Positions 1 through 7,066 of a stretch of DNA of 9,321 bases are shown here, one piece after another. Source of the stretch: Candidatus Microgenomatus auricola (GTDB lineage Bacteria > Patescibacteriota > Patescibacteriia > UBA9570 > XYC2-FULL-38-9); the NCBI GenBank assembly GCA_005239655.1, contig SBBP01000048.1, positions 1-9,321 on the forward strand, given 5' to 3'. The position numbers and the translations under genes are program-made. The notes below the pieces were generated by a model that saw only the letters and a program-made list of their open reading frames with translations, searched no databases and was not told the origin of the DNA. Numbering within the stretch: the stretch's first letter is position 1; each line of letters opens with the position of its first letter.

Positions 1-254
1 ATGCAGAACCGTCCGCAGCAGCGCTTGCTGACCTGATTGAACTTGCGCGCGAGAAAGAAATCACATACGTTTTTTTTGAGACACTGGCGAGTCCAGACCT
101 CGCACAGACACTTGCAGACGAAATTGGCGCACAGACACTCGTACTCAATCCGATCGAAGGATTCACCAACGAGGAAATCGCCGCAGGAAAGAATTACATG
201 ACCGCAATGCGAGAAAATTTAGCGCATCTGCGCACAGCATTACAATGTCAATAA
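1..254 (+). CDS. znuA: Metal ABC transporter substrate-binding protein, C-terminal part (ZnuA/TroA family)
   Basis: The reading frame enters from the left edge (first full codon at 3) and ends at TAA 252-254, giving about 83 C-terminal residues. They match the last lobe of cluster-9 (ZnuA/PsaA/TroA) receptors: a helix rich in Ala/Leu, the strand ITYVFFETLASPDLAQTLAD, the strand TLVLNPIEGFT, and the closing helix NYMTAMRENLAHLRTAL followed by Cys. In this family the Glu after the strand (here in FFET) and an acidic residue near the GFT turn can be metal ligands; assigning them here is inference. The protein would capture Zn2+ or Mn2+ outside the membrane and deliver it to the permease encoded downstream. 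Its last 10 bases overlap the ATPase gene, so the two are probably translationally coupled. The signal peptide and the His-rich region that would indicate the metal lie outside the window. Confidence 0.85.
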   Translation, partial: AEPSAAALADLIELAREKEITYVFFETLASPDLAQTLADEIGAQTLVLNPIEGFTNEEIAAGKNYMTAMRENLAHLRTALQCQ

Positions 255-1006
255 ATCAACCCACCACTCCCTGCATCGAAGCAAAAGACGTGCACTTTCA
301 GTACGGCGAAAACGTCGTGCTCGATCACGTGAGTTTTCAGATTCGGTCTGGCGATTATGTCGGCATCCTCGGTCCAAATGGATCCGGCAAAACCACCCTC
401 TTGCGCATTATTCTCGGCATTCTCAAACCCACGCGCGGGACGCTCCATATCTTTGGGGAAGACAGCCGCACGTTCAAAAACAACGTATGGATTGGATATG
501 TTCCACAGCGCGCAGCGAGTAGTACGAATAGATTTCCTGCGACGGTCGAGGAAGTGGTCACGAGTGGGCGCACGCCACGCGTCGGGTTACTGCGTGGCTT
601 GCGTGCAGAAGACAACACAGCGATCGAACAGGCGATGCACACCACTCATATTCTCCACTTGCGCAAGCGACTCATGAGCCGGCTCTCCGGTGGTGAACGT
701 CAACGCGTGTTCATTGCCCGCGCCCTTGCTGCTGAGCCAAAAGTACTGATTCTCGACGAACCCACCGTTGGTGTCGACATCGGAGCGCAGGAAACATTCT
801 ATCATTTTTTGCGTGCGATGAATGAAAGCGGCATGACGATTCTCCTTGTCTCACACGACATCGACGTGTTGGCCGGTGAGGCAAAAACAATACTCTGCCT
901 CAATCGTGAACTCATTTGTCATGTTGCGGCGCAGGATTTTATCACGTCTGACCATCTCACAAAGCTGTACGGCGAGAAAGGAAAATTCATTTTGCACAAA
1001 CATTAG
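245..1006 (+). CDS. znuC: Metal ABC transporter ATP-binding protein (ZnuC-like)
   Basis: This 253-residue protein is a complete single-domain ABC ATPase that would power metal import at the cytoplasmic face. Visible motifs in order are Walker A GPNGSGKTT (43-51), Q-loop Gln88 in YVPQ, signature LSGGERQR (147-154), Walker B VLILDEP (167-173) and the H-loop His204 in VSHD. The stretch FPATVEEVVTSGR (97-109) after the Q-loop is typical of the zinc/manganese branch of the family. Length is normal for ZnuC/MntB. ATG 245 lies inside the end of the receptor gene, and no Shine-Dalgarno is visible, so coupling to upstream translation is likely. The stop at 1004-1006 is one base from the permease start. 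The receptor-ATPase-permease order supports the assignment. Zn versus Mn specificity cannot be read from the ATPase. Confidence 0.93.
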   Translation: MSINQPTTPCIEAKDVHFQYGENVVLDHVSFQIRSGDYVGILGPNGSGKTTLLRIILGILKPTRGTLHIFGEDSRTFKNNVWIGYVPQRAASSTNRFPATVEEVVTSGRTPRVGLLRGLRAEDNTAIEQAMHTTHILHLRKRLMSRLSGGERQRVFIARALAAEPKVLILDEPTVGVDIGAQETFYHFLRAMNESGMTILLVSHDIDVLAGEAKTILCLNRELICHVAAQDFITSDHLTKLYGEKGKFILHKH

Positions 1007-1007
1007 T

Positions 1008-1811
1008 ATGCTCGAGATTTTTCAATACGACTTCATGATTCGCGCAATCGTTGCTGGCATCTGCATCGCGGTCATCTTACCATCCATCGGTAGCTTTCTC
1101 GTTGTGCGACGATATTCCATGATGGCAGATACGCTTGCACACGTTGCACTCGCTGGGTTGGCTGTTGGCGTGCTCTTTCAATCGCAACCCATCGTCACGG
1201 CAATTATTGCAACGGTTGTTGCGGCTGTGGGGATGGAACAGCTTCGCACCAGACGGAATATCATGGGTGAATCCGTACTCTCACTGTTTCTCTCCGGCAG
1301 CCTTGCGATCGCAGCGGTCGTGCTCAGCGTTGCCAAAGGATCAGCCGTGAACCCATTTGCCCTCTTATTTGGAAGCATCGCAACAGTTTCTGTTCAAGAT
1401 GTGCAGATCATTCTCGTGCTGGGCGTGATTGTCGTCGCAACACTCGTGCTCTTTTATAAACAACTTTTCTTTGTGTCGTTCGATGAAGAGTTGGCACAGG
1501 CCAGCGGACTACGCGTGCAGATGTTGCATCTGTTGTTGATTGTGTTGGCCGCAGTTGCGGTTGTTCTCGCAATGCGTATCGTTGGCGCGCTGTTGGTGGG
1601 GTCGCTGATGGTCATTCCAGTGTTGACGGCAATGCAATTTGGCCGCGGGTTTCGTCACACTACTTTCATTTCTGTTTTCGTATCGCTCTTTGCGATGCTG
1701 GCCGGACTCATCACATCATTCTACGTTGGTACAGCGAGTGGAGGAACGATTGTCGTGATTGCCCTTTTCTGCTTCATGCTCAGTTTGTTTTTCAGTACGC
1801 GTCACACTTAG
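1008..1811 (+). CDS. znuB: Metal ABC transporter permease (ZnuB/ABC-3 family)
   Basis: The 267-residue polytopic membrane protein belongs to the ABC-3 family and would form the channel for the metal released by the binding protein. Several long hydrophobic segments are visible. Family landmarks are SMMADTLAHVALAGLAVG near the N-terminus, the cytoplasmic FDEELAQASGL, the segment IVGALLVGSLMVIPVLTA, and SFYVGTASGGTIVVI near the C-terminus. An in-frame ATG at 846 would lengthen the protein by 54 residues, but that part overlaps the ATPase gene and has no hydrophobic or family character. ATG 1008, one base after the ATPase stop, gives the normal family length and starts directly before the first helix. 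No ribosome binding site is evident, so reinitiation after znuC is the likely mode. Confidence 0.92.
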   Translation: MLEIFQYDFMIRAIVAGICIAVILPSIGSFLVVRRYSMMADTLAHVALAGLAVGVLFQSQPIVTAIIATVVAAVGMEQLRTRRNIMGESVLSLFLSGSLAIAAVVLSVAKGSAVNPFALLFGSIATVSVQDVQIILVLGVIVVATLVLFYKQLFFVSFDEELAQASGLRVQMLHLLLIVLAAVAVVLAMRIVGALLVGSLMVIPVLTAMQFGRGFRHTTFISVFVSLFAMLAGLITSFYVGTASGGTIVVIALFCFMLSLFFSTRHT

Positions 1812-1902
1812 CAGACTATACGAAAGCGTTTACGACGTGTTGTCGCTCCAGCTTCCAGGGTACGGCAAGATTTTGGAACACGGAAATATTCAGCGAGGAG
1901 TC

Positions 1903-1919
1903 ACGATTGCGGTAATCGT
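1903..1919. terminator. Weak hairpin between convergent genes
   Basis: A 6-bp inverted repeat (ACGATT at 1903-1908 and AATCGT at 1914-1919) with a 5-nt loop lies in the 118-nt gap between the permease stop and the GT2 stop. Its position between convergent genes suits a bidirectional terminator, but there is no U-tract directly after it on either strand. I see no gene or tRNA in this gap. Confidence 0.22.
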
Positions 1920-1929
1920 CCGCATGAGG

Positions 1930-2940
1930 TTATTTTCTATCGATTTTGACTTTACTCAACATTTCCGTCAGACGCATGTGGGTCGTGCGGAGGAGGTGTG
2001 ACAATTTTCGCATATGCAGTGTTAGCACAATCATCGCACCAAGCACGAGTCCACTTCCTATCACAAGCAAGCCCCACACGCCAATCACATTGGTCAACGA
2101 CAGCAATGCGTGTACCAGTATTGGGTTGGGGTCCTCACGTAATTCTTCTGCAAACAGTCGCAGGATAAATGCGCGAGGACCAAAGTAGGTGCCAATGAGC
2201 ACAATGAGACCGAGGAGAAGGAATGATAGGTCCATCGCCAGAGCACCAAGTGTGAGGCGAATGTTGTGCACTGTCGCTGGAATCTCAACGAACTGCAGCT
2301 TGAGTTCGGCGGTGACGACGTCAATCAACATACCAATGCGCTGTTGCAGACCACGCCAGAGCCCGTATTTTTTTTCTTTAATGACTTGCGACAACTCGCG
2401 AAACACCGCCATCTGAAAACCGTTGCCGTAGTATTTTGCGTAGAAGTTGAGTGCGGCCTCAATACGGAACCGATGTTTGTAGTACGACGGGATGCGGTTC
2501 CATAACGACCGCTGCATCGCACGTTCTCCACCGACAAGCGGAACAAGTGTGACGCGATGTTTGAGAAAGTGATAGACGGGACGATGACGCATCGCTACAA
2601 ACATATCCACGTCACCACTCAGCACCGGGCGGAGAATACGATCGAGAGTGTCATGGGTAACACCTGCAACATCTCCGTCACAGAAGAAAAGAATATCACC
2701 ACTCGACTCCGCCACACCTCGTTCCATCGAAAAACCTTTTCCACTATTGTGTTCGTTCCGAATGTATCGCACCCGGTACTGCTGTGCCACTGCACCTGTG
2801 CCGTCAGTTGATGCATCATCAACAACAATCACCTCGGAAAAGTGTGGATAGGAAGTCAACACGCTCAACACCGCACCGATGCGTGCAGATTCGTTATACG
2901 CCGGGACTATTGCACTGATGGTTTTCGGGATTTCAGCCAT
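1930..2940 (-). CDS. Family 2 glycosyltransferase with C-terminal membrane anchor
   Basis: This 336-residue protein has an N-terminal GT-A domain of family GT2. Visible are IVPAYNES (11-18), the nucleotide-binding Asp pair in VVDDASTDGTG (39-49), GKGFSMERG (67-75), the metal-binding DGD (88-90) and an acceptor-side GGERA (137-141). Residues from about 230 on contain two long hydrophobic segments (one around SFLLLGLIVLIGTYFG, one around VIGVWGLLVIGSGLVLG) and a basic tail, so it is membrane-anchored. GT2 enzymes of this shape use nucleotide sugars to build polyprenyl-linked sugars or glycolipids; the actual sugar and acceptor are unknown. ATG 2940 lies inside the end of the upstream DedA-family gene (34-nt overlap), with no clear Shine-Dalgarno, so coupled translation is likely. 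It ends at TAA 1930-1932. Lipid-linked sugars made here could feed the ArnT/PMT-type enzymes in the window, which is inference. Confidence 0.87.
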   Translation of the reverse strand: MAEIPKTISAIVPAYNESARIGAVLSVLTSYPHFSEVIVVDDASTDGTGAVAQQYRVRYIRNEHNSGKGFSMERGVAESSGDILFFCDGDVAGVTHDTLDRILRPVLSGDVDMFVAMRHRPVYHFLKHRVTLVPLVGGERAMQRSLWNRIPSYYKHRFRIEAALNFYAKYYGNGFQMAVFRELSQVIKEKKYGLWRGLQQRIGMLIDVVTAELKLQFVEIPATVHNIRLTLGALAMDLSFLLLGLIVLIGTYFGPRAFILRLFAEELREDPNPILVHALLSLTNVIGVWGLLVIGSGLVLGAMIVLTLHMRKLSHLLRTTHMRLTEMLSKVKIDRK

Positions 2941-3494
2941 ACCATAATGAGTTTACCGAACACCGCAACCACGACGAGGAGCGTAAATGCAATTTGGATG
3001 TTCTTGACTTGAGGCAGCACATTCACAATACCCCGTCCGGCAAGCCACCCAATACCGACCATGACGGCAAGCCAAAGAATCGTGCCAAGGAAATCAAACA
3101 CCAGAAAAGTAAGAAACCGCAGTTTGCGGTGTGCGAGGTAGAGAATCGTAAGAATGCGTGTACCATACAAGAATTTGATGAACAGCAGAATGAGGAATGG
3201 TTTGTCACCGGTGATGCGTTCAACGCGTGAGACAACGCGTTGATACCGATTGGAAGAGCGTTGAAAATGTTTCGTTCCGGCAACCAGAGTTTGCCCAAAG
3301 AGAAACCACACAGAGTCTGATGTGAGCGTGCCAATAAAGGCGAGGAGGTACACGTTCTCGACAGGCCATGCACCAGTTGCGGACAAGAACCCCGCAGAAA
3401 TAATAACGGTCTCGCCGAAAAAAAATGAACCAACAAAGACCGCCAACTGTCCGTAGGAAGAAATCAAATCAACAAGTGTTTGATCAAATGGCAT
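2907..3494 (-). CDS. DedA/SNARE-associated (VTT) family membrane protein
   Basis: The 195-residue membrane protein fits the DedA family, members of which act in lipid (including undecaprenyl phosphate) flipping and membrane homeostasis. Family features are an N-terminal re-entrant segment with FFFGETVIISAGFLSATG (Glu28), Asp60 in TLTSDSVWFLFG, and the KFLYGTRILTILYLA block with Arg113, followed by FLVFDFLGTILW and a C-terminal helix. The usual Pro-rich SxxPxxPxE motif is degenerate, so it is a divergent member. The frame stays open upstream to 3602, but that extension runs through tRNA-Pro(GGG). The in-frame ATG at 3494 gives the normal family start and lies 17 nt after the tRNA 3' end. No Shine-Dalgarno is visible. 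It overlaps the GT2 gene downstream by 34 nt. Pairing with a lipid-linked GT2 enzyme agrees with a role in polyprenyl-lipid traffic, but that is inference. Confidence 0.85.
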   Translation of the reverse strand: MPFDQTLVDLISSYGQLAVFVGSFFFGETVIISAGFLSATGAWPVENVYLLAFIGTLTSDSVWFLFGQTLVAGTKHFQRSSNRYQRVVSRVERITGDKPFLILLFIKFLYGTRILTILYLAHRKLRFLTFLVFDFLGTILWLAVMVGIGWLAGRGIVNVLPQVKNIQIAFTLLVVVAVFGKLIMVWLKSRKPSVQ

Positions 3495-3511
3495 AGCATC
3501 AATTGTGATTG

Positions 3512-3582
3512 TCGGGATATCCAGATTTGAACTGGAGCTACATCCACCCCATGGACGCGTGCTACCCCTACACCATATCCCG
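3512..3582 (-). tRNA. tRNA-Pro(GGG)
   Basis: A full cloverleaf of 71 nt can be folded: acceptor CGGGATA/TATCCCG, D-stem GTGT/GCAC, anticodon stem CGTCC/GGATG, a 7-nt loop ATGGGGT with anticodon GGG after U33, and T-stem TCCAG/CTGGA with loop TTCAAAT. The C1-G72 pair is the bacterial proline identity feature. The discriminator is A and no CCA is encoded. A good promoter lies just upstream, and the DedA-family gene starts 17 nt downstream, so the tRNA probably heads a tRNA-mRNA transcript. Confidence 0.93.
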
Positions 3583-3604
3583 AGAGACATGCACAATGCC
3601 ATGT

Positions 3605-3633
3605 AGTATGCCTGATGCGGCGGAAGGATTCAA
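3605..3633 (-). promoter_or_regulatory. Sigma70-type promoter for tRNA-Pro(GGG)-DedA-GT2
   Basis: On the - strand there is a -35 box TTGAAT (3628-3633), a 17-nt spacer and a -10 box CATACT (3605-3610). The predicted start falls about 15 nt before the tRNA 5' end. It lies back to back with the promoter of the histidine kinase operon. Confidence 0.6.
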
Positions 3634-3637
3634 GGGT

Positions 3638-3665
3638 TTGGCGGAATGAGAAAATACGGTATACT
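3638..3665 (+). promoter_or_regulatory. Sigma70-type promoter for the histidine kinase operon
   Basis: A -35-like TTGGCG (3638-3643) is followed by a 16-nt spacer and a -10 box TATACT (3660-3665). The predicted start at about 3672 is only a few bases before ATG 3675, so the first mRNA would be leaderless or nearly so. The two divergent -35 boxes are 4 nt apart. Confidence 0.6.
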
Positions 3666-3674
3666 ACGTTCACT

Positions 3675-4664
3675 ATGCTCGAGAGGAGGAAGCTGTCCAT
3701 ACGAGAAAAATTGCTGCTGGGGTTTGGCGGAATTGCCACTGCTATTTTTATTACAGTCATCTATGTTTTTCAAGCACTCAACACATTGAAGACTGTCACC
3801 GAAGTCGACGGAGAAATTCTTGCTATTCAACGACAAATTATTTTCATTGCGGCTTTGGCGGTTGCTGCTGCTGCTGCAATTGCGATCGCTGTCATTCGAT
3901 TTGTCACGACAGAAATGCAAGTGATGGACGATCAGAAAATTGAGTTCTCAGCACTCACCTCGCATCAATTACGCACACCACCAACAATCATCAAATACGA
4001 TACAGAAATTTTGCTCAGCGGTGATGCGGGGCAACTCACCCGCAAACAGCAGCAGTACATGCGCGAAATTGAACACGCCAATCAACGCATGATTGATATT
4101 ATTCATGCACTCTTGAATGTGTCGAGAATGGAAATGGGAACATTTTCTATTCAACCTCAGGAGGTCGACATCTGTGCGCTCGTCCGGAGTGTATCAAACG
4201 AAGTTCGTCCGGTTGTTCGTGAGAAGCACATCATCTACACAGTATCGTGCACTCGCATCCCGAAAATTTATGCCGATCCACGACTGGCGCGTATTGTGCT
4301 GCAAAATGTGATTGGGAACGCGGTAAAGTATACAGAGAATGGCGGGAAAATTACGGTCTCCGCGTATGCTTCAGAGCGAGATCTTTTTATAGAGGTGACC
4401 GATACAGGGTGCGGCATTCCCAAAGAGGTGCAGGCACACGTGTTTACCAAACTCTTTCGTGCTGACAATGCACGGTTGCTCGACCCTGAAGGAACAGGTC
4501 TCGGGCTCTACATTGCACGTGCGATTGCTCGTAACGTTGGCGGAAAAATGTGGTTTGAGTCAGTTGAGGGTAAAGGGTCTTCATTCTTTTTTACGTTGCC
4601 ACGAAAAGGTCTGCGCAACAAAGCCGGGCGGTCACAGCTGGCTATTGATTCAACTATGGTGTAA
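3675..4664 (+). CDS. Membrane sensor histidine kinase
   Basis: The 329-residue protein has two membrane helices (about 13-35 and 55-77) with only about 20 residues between them, too short for a folded outer sensor, so it probably senses within or near the membrane or through a partner. The HisKA domain carries SHQLRTPP with phospho-acceptor His97; the second Pro replaces the usual Leu. The HATPase domain shows the N box NVIGNAVKYTENGG (Asn215), the G1 box DTGCGIP (243-249) and the G2 box GTGLGLYIA (273-281). The frame is open back to ATG 3615, but that start precedes the predicted -10 box. ATG 3675, just after the promoter, leaves a compact N-terminus leading into helix 1. The response regulator follows 11 nt downstream and is its likely partner. 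The signal is unknown. Confidence 0.92.
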   Translation: MLERRKLSIREKLLLGFGGIATAIFITVIYVFQALNTLKTVTEVDGEILAIQRQIIFIAALAVAAAAAIAIAVIRFVTTEMQVMDDQKIEFSALTSHQLRTPPTIIKYDTEILLSGDAGQLTRKQQQYMREIEHANQRMIDIIHALLNVSRMEMGTFSIQPQEVDICALVRSVSNEVRPVVREKHIIYTVSCTRIPKIYADPRLARIVLQNVIGNAVKYTENGGKITVSAYASERDLFIEVTDTGCGIPKEVQAHVFTKLFRADNARLLDPEGTGLGLYIARAIARNVGGKMWFESVEGKGSSFFFTLPRKGLRNKAGRSQLAIDSTMV

Positions 4665-4675
4665 ACTGTAAGTAC

Positions 4676-5050
4676 ATGGCAAAACGCATTCTCATTGTTG
4701 AGGACGAAGAAACATTGTTACGAGCCCTGTCGGAAAAGCTGGCTCGCGAAGGATTTGAAATTTATGAGGCATTGAACGGTGAAGAGGGTTTGCAAATGGC
4801 GGAGACGAAAAAACCCGACTTGATTTTGCTGGACATCATTATGCCACGTGTCGATGGAATGAAAATGTTGAATGAGATGCGCAGCGTTTCGTGGGGCAAA
4901 AAGATACCCGTGATGATTCTTTCCAATTTGAGTGATGATAAGAAAGTCGCTGAGTCACAGGAGCAAGGCGTCAATGAGTATTTGATCAAGACCGATTGGA
5001 GTTTGCGCGAAGTGGTGAAGAAGGTGAAGGAGAAGTTTGTGGAGGAGTAG
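4676..5050 (+). CDS. Stand-alone receiver-domain response regulator (CheY-like)
   Basis: The 124 residues form one receiver domain and nothing else. The acidic pair sits in ILIVEDEE (Asp10, Glu11), the phospho-acceptor is Asp53 in LILLDIIMPRVDG, the switch Ser83 is in MILSN, and the conserved Lys105 is in EYLIKTDW. The family's Thr/Ser, Lys and Asp set is therefore complete. It has no DNA-binding or enzymatic output domain, so it must act by protein contact or as a phosphorelay intermediate. It follows the kinase by 11 nt, without a strong Shine-Dalgarno. Its last codons contain the ribosome binding site of the glycosyltransferase downstream. The gene order suggests that kinase, regulator and glycosyltransferase are expressed together. 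Whether the regulator touches the glycosyltransferase is unknown. Confidence 0.93.
   Translation: MAKRILIVEDEETLLRALSEKLAREGFEIYEALNGEEGLQMAETKKPDLILLDIIMPRVDGMKMLNEMRSVSWGKKIPVMILSNLSDDKKVAESQEQGVNEYLIKTDWSLREVVKKVKEKFVEE
5041..5047 (+). promoter_or_regulatory. Shine-Dalgarno site deciding the glycosyltransferase start
   Basis: GGAGGAG at the end of the response-regulator gene lies 10 nt before ATG 5058 and favours that start over ATG 5037, which lies upstream of it. It is the only strong anti-16S match before a gene in this window. Confidence 0.7.
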
Positions 5051-5057
5051 GTGCCCT

Positions 5058-6737
5058 ATGGAATCAAAAGCAAGACATTGGATCGTGCTCATTTGGCTTA
5101 CGCTTATTCTGGCTTTTGGCTCTGCAGTCCGTGTATGGCATATCGATGAGGTACGAAATGTTGATGAGCCGAACATCATCAACCGTGCTGCGGAATATGC
5201 GAACGGAAAATTCCATATTTCCTGGTACAACTGGCCCGCACAGTCGCTCATCCGTTTAGATGGCACGATCTTTGCCGTGCTGCAGGATGTCATGAGTGTC
5301 ACTACGCCATCTTGGGATGCATCGATAAAAGCAAACTTCAAGACGCACGAGACGACGTTCCGTACATTTGCTCACCTGGTGACCGTATTCTTTGCGCTGC
5401 AGTCCGTGTTGTTGGTATTTGGGGTTGGATTTATTGTGCGAGGGCCTATCGTCGGCTTGGGAAGCGCACTGTTCTTGTCAGCCAGCTATCTCCATACTGT
5501 CCACTCGCGCTTTGCGACGCCCGATGTACCGACAACGGCCGCTTTTCTTGCGGTATTGATGCTCAGCATCCTGCTCCTTCAGGCGAGATCCATCACGCGC
5601 AGAGAGAAAATTTTTGTCTATGGTTGTGCTGGTCTCGTGAGCGGCTTTGCGCTTGCAACAAAATACACTGGATTGCTTGCGATCGTTCCACTGGCCACGG
5701 TCCATGTGGTACTGTTTTGGCGGTCTGTTTCGTGGCAACTTGGCCGCGCGCTGCGCGCGTCTCGGGAGCTGTTCAACTGGCCGTTATGCATCTTTGCGCT
5801 CGCAATGATTGCCTCACACACTTTTTTTCACCCGTTCTTTTTTGTGGACCTCAACATCATTATTCAAGATATCCTCTTTGAAGCAAAGGGAGAACGGCTT
5901 GGGGTTGACTGGGCAGGGCAAGGCGCTTTTCTGAAAAACGTGATCTACTATACGCGTGGAAATCTCTTCTGGAATGGATTAGGGATTTCAATTATCGCCG
6001 GGGTTACTCTCTTTTTTTCATTTTTTCGTCTGCACACGCGACGGTGGCAAAGCGTTGCACTGATTGGATGTTTTTACCTGGTGACTCTATTCGGACTCTC
6101 GAGTTTGGGGTTGCACTGGAGCCGTTGGGCTGTGCCGTTTTCGCCTTTGATTGCCGTTGCCGCTGCAGTCGGGTGTTTTGAGATTTTCAACATGCTCAGA
6201 AAATGCAAGGTTCCTCATACCGCGGCTGTCGTCATCATCACCATCGTGGTCACGGCCGTCACATTTCCACCTGTCCTGCTGAGCTATTCTGTTGGTCGTG
6301 AAACCGCACGCAGTGTAAGCACCGCGCAGGTGATGTCTGATTACATTAGAGCGCATATTCCGCCAGGGTCACGAATCGTTTCAGATACATATTACCTGAA
6401 GCTCAGCAAAGCCTATCGTCTTTCAGAACCACGTATACTATTGTACGTCGAGACGTTGCAGTCATATCGCGACCGTGGCGTACAGTACGTCGTCGTCAAA
6501 CCCATACGCAAAGCATATGCTGCGCAACAGCCAGAAAAATATGCTGCGATCATTGCATTTTTTGAAGAACTGAACACATCAGCCACTAAAGTCACCACTG
6601 TCACTAAGAAAAGTAAAACGATTCTGGATCACAAACGTGATGACAAACTCTACCATTGGCTATTTTTGCGTGACTCTTCAGTAAAGAACTTCGACGCAAC
6701 GAAAGGGAAGACACTTGAACTCTACAAAATTCAGTAA
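5058..6737 (+). CDS. ArnT/PMT-type (GT-C) membrane glycosyltransferase
   Basis: This 559-residue, highly hydrophobic protein has many membrane helices. After helix 1 comes an outer loop with Asp36-Glu37 in NVDEPNIINRA, the position of the catalytic acid in GT-C enzymes of the PMT/ArnT group. Further landmarks are WYNWPAQ (56-62), the loop HSRFATPDVPT, FALATKYTG, and HWSRWAVPFSP before the last helices. A soluble C-terminal part ends in LELYKIQ. Such enzymes move a sugar from a polyprenyl-phosphate carrier to a lipid, glycan or protein outside the membrane; donor and acceptor cannot be read here. An earlier ATG at 5037 exists, but the GGAGGAG site before ATG 5058 decides the start. It is the third gene of the kinase operon. 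A broken paralogue of nearly equal length lies at 7419-9062 and shares all the landmarks listed. Confidence 0.88.
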   Translation: MESKARHWIVLIWLTLILAFGSAVRVWHIDEVRNVDEPNIINRAAEYANGKFHISWYNWPAQSLIRLDGTIFAVLQDVMSVTTPSWDASIKANFKTHETTFRTFAHLVTVFFALQSVLLVFGVGFIVRGPIVGLGSALFLSASYLHTVHSRFATPDVPTTAAFLAVLMLSILLLQARSITRREKIFVYGCAGLVSGFALATKYTGLLAIVPLATVHVVLFWRSVSWQLGRALRASRELFNWPLCIFALAMIASHTFFHPFFFVDLNIIIQDILFEAKGERLGVDWAGQGAFLKNVIYYTRGNLFWNGLGISIIAGVTLFFSFFRLHTRRWQSVALIGCFYLVTLFGLSSLGLHWSRWAVPFSPLIAVAAAVGCFEIFNMLRKCKVPHTAAVVIITIVVTAVTFPPVLLSYSVGRETARSVSTAQVMSDYIRAHIPPGSRIVSDTYYLKLSKAYRLSEPRILLYVETLQSYRDRGVQYVVVKPIRKAYAAQQPEKYAAIIAFFEELNTSATKVTTVTKKSKTILDHKRDDKLYHWLFLRDSSVKNFDATKGKTLELYKIQ

Positions 6738-6763
6738 GGTGGTTGCAGGGTTACTGCTCCACC
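6738..6763. terminator. Hairpin directly after the glycosyltransferase stop
   Basis: GGTGG (6738-6742) and GCAG (6745-6748) pair with CTGC (6754-6757) and CCACC (6759-6763) around a GGTTA loop, making a 9-bp stem with a small internal loop. It begins at the base after the TAA and lies between convergent units, so it may end transcription from both sides. The following U-tracts are poor on both strands. Confidence 0.42.
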
Positions 6764-6838
6764 CCGCAATCATTTCATTCTGGTCGCAATTACTGAACGC
6801 AGTGCGTACCTTCTTCCAAAAACTCTCAATGTCTAACT

Positions 6839-6912
6839 TGGTCGGGCTGCTGGGAATTGAACCCAGTCTACACCCACCCGAAGGGCGCGTACTACCGGTA
6901 TACGACAGCCCG
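6839..6912 (-). tRNA. tRNA-Pro(CGG), CCA encoded
   Basis: The cloverleaf is complete: acceptor CGGGCTG/CAGCCCG, D-stem GTAT/GTAC, anticodon stem CGCCC/GGGTG, loop TTCGGGT with anticodon CGG after U33, and T-stem CTGGG/CCCAG with loop TTCAATT. It has the proline C1-G72 pair and discriminator A. It is the only tRNA here with an encoded 3' CCA (6839-6841). It follows tRNA-Pro(UGG) by 25 nt and is probably cotranscribed with it. Confidence 0.93.
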
Positions 6913-6937
6913 ATACTGTCGATGTGCGCAACAGATG

Positions 6938-7010
6938 TCGGGGCGGTGAGATTTGAACTCACGACCCCCTGGTCCCAAACCAGGTGCCCTAGCCACTGGG
7001 CCACGCCCCG
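6938..7010 (-). tRNA. tRNA-Pro(UGG)
   Basis: A 73-nt cloverleaf with acceptor CGGGGCG/CGCCCCG, D-stem GCCC/GGGC, anticodon stem CCTGG/CCAGG, loop TTTGGGA giving anticodon TGG, and T-stem GTGAG/CTCAC with loop TTCAAAT. It has C1-G72 and discriminator A; CCA is not encoded. It is the first tRNA after the promoter at 7026-7054. Confidence 0.95.
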
Positions 7011-7025
7011 AAATTGCGCTGGTCT

Positions 7026-7054
7026 ATCCTATCGGTTTTGCATGCGTGCGTCAA
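7026..7054 (-). promoter_or_regulatory. Sigma70-type promoter for the two tRNA-Pro genes
   Basis: On the - strand a -35 TTGACG (7049-7054), a 17-nt spacer and a -10 TAGGAT (7026-7031) lie in the gap between the tRNA-Phe terminator and tRNA-Pro(UGG). The predicted start is about 9 nt before the mature 5' end, which leaves a short leader for RNase P. Confidence 0.65.
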
Positions 7055-7066
7055 CCGTGTACAAAC

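Noticed and set aside
846..1007. Upstream start for the permease gene.
   Set aside because: The extra 54 residues overlap the ATPase gene out of frame and have no membrane or family character.
3495..3602. N-terminal extension of the DedA-family gene to ATG 3602.
   Set aside because: The 36 extra codons translate tRNA-Pro(GGG) and resemble no DedA N-terminus.
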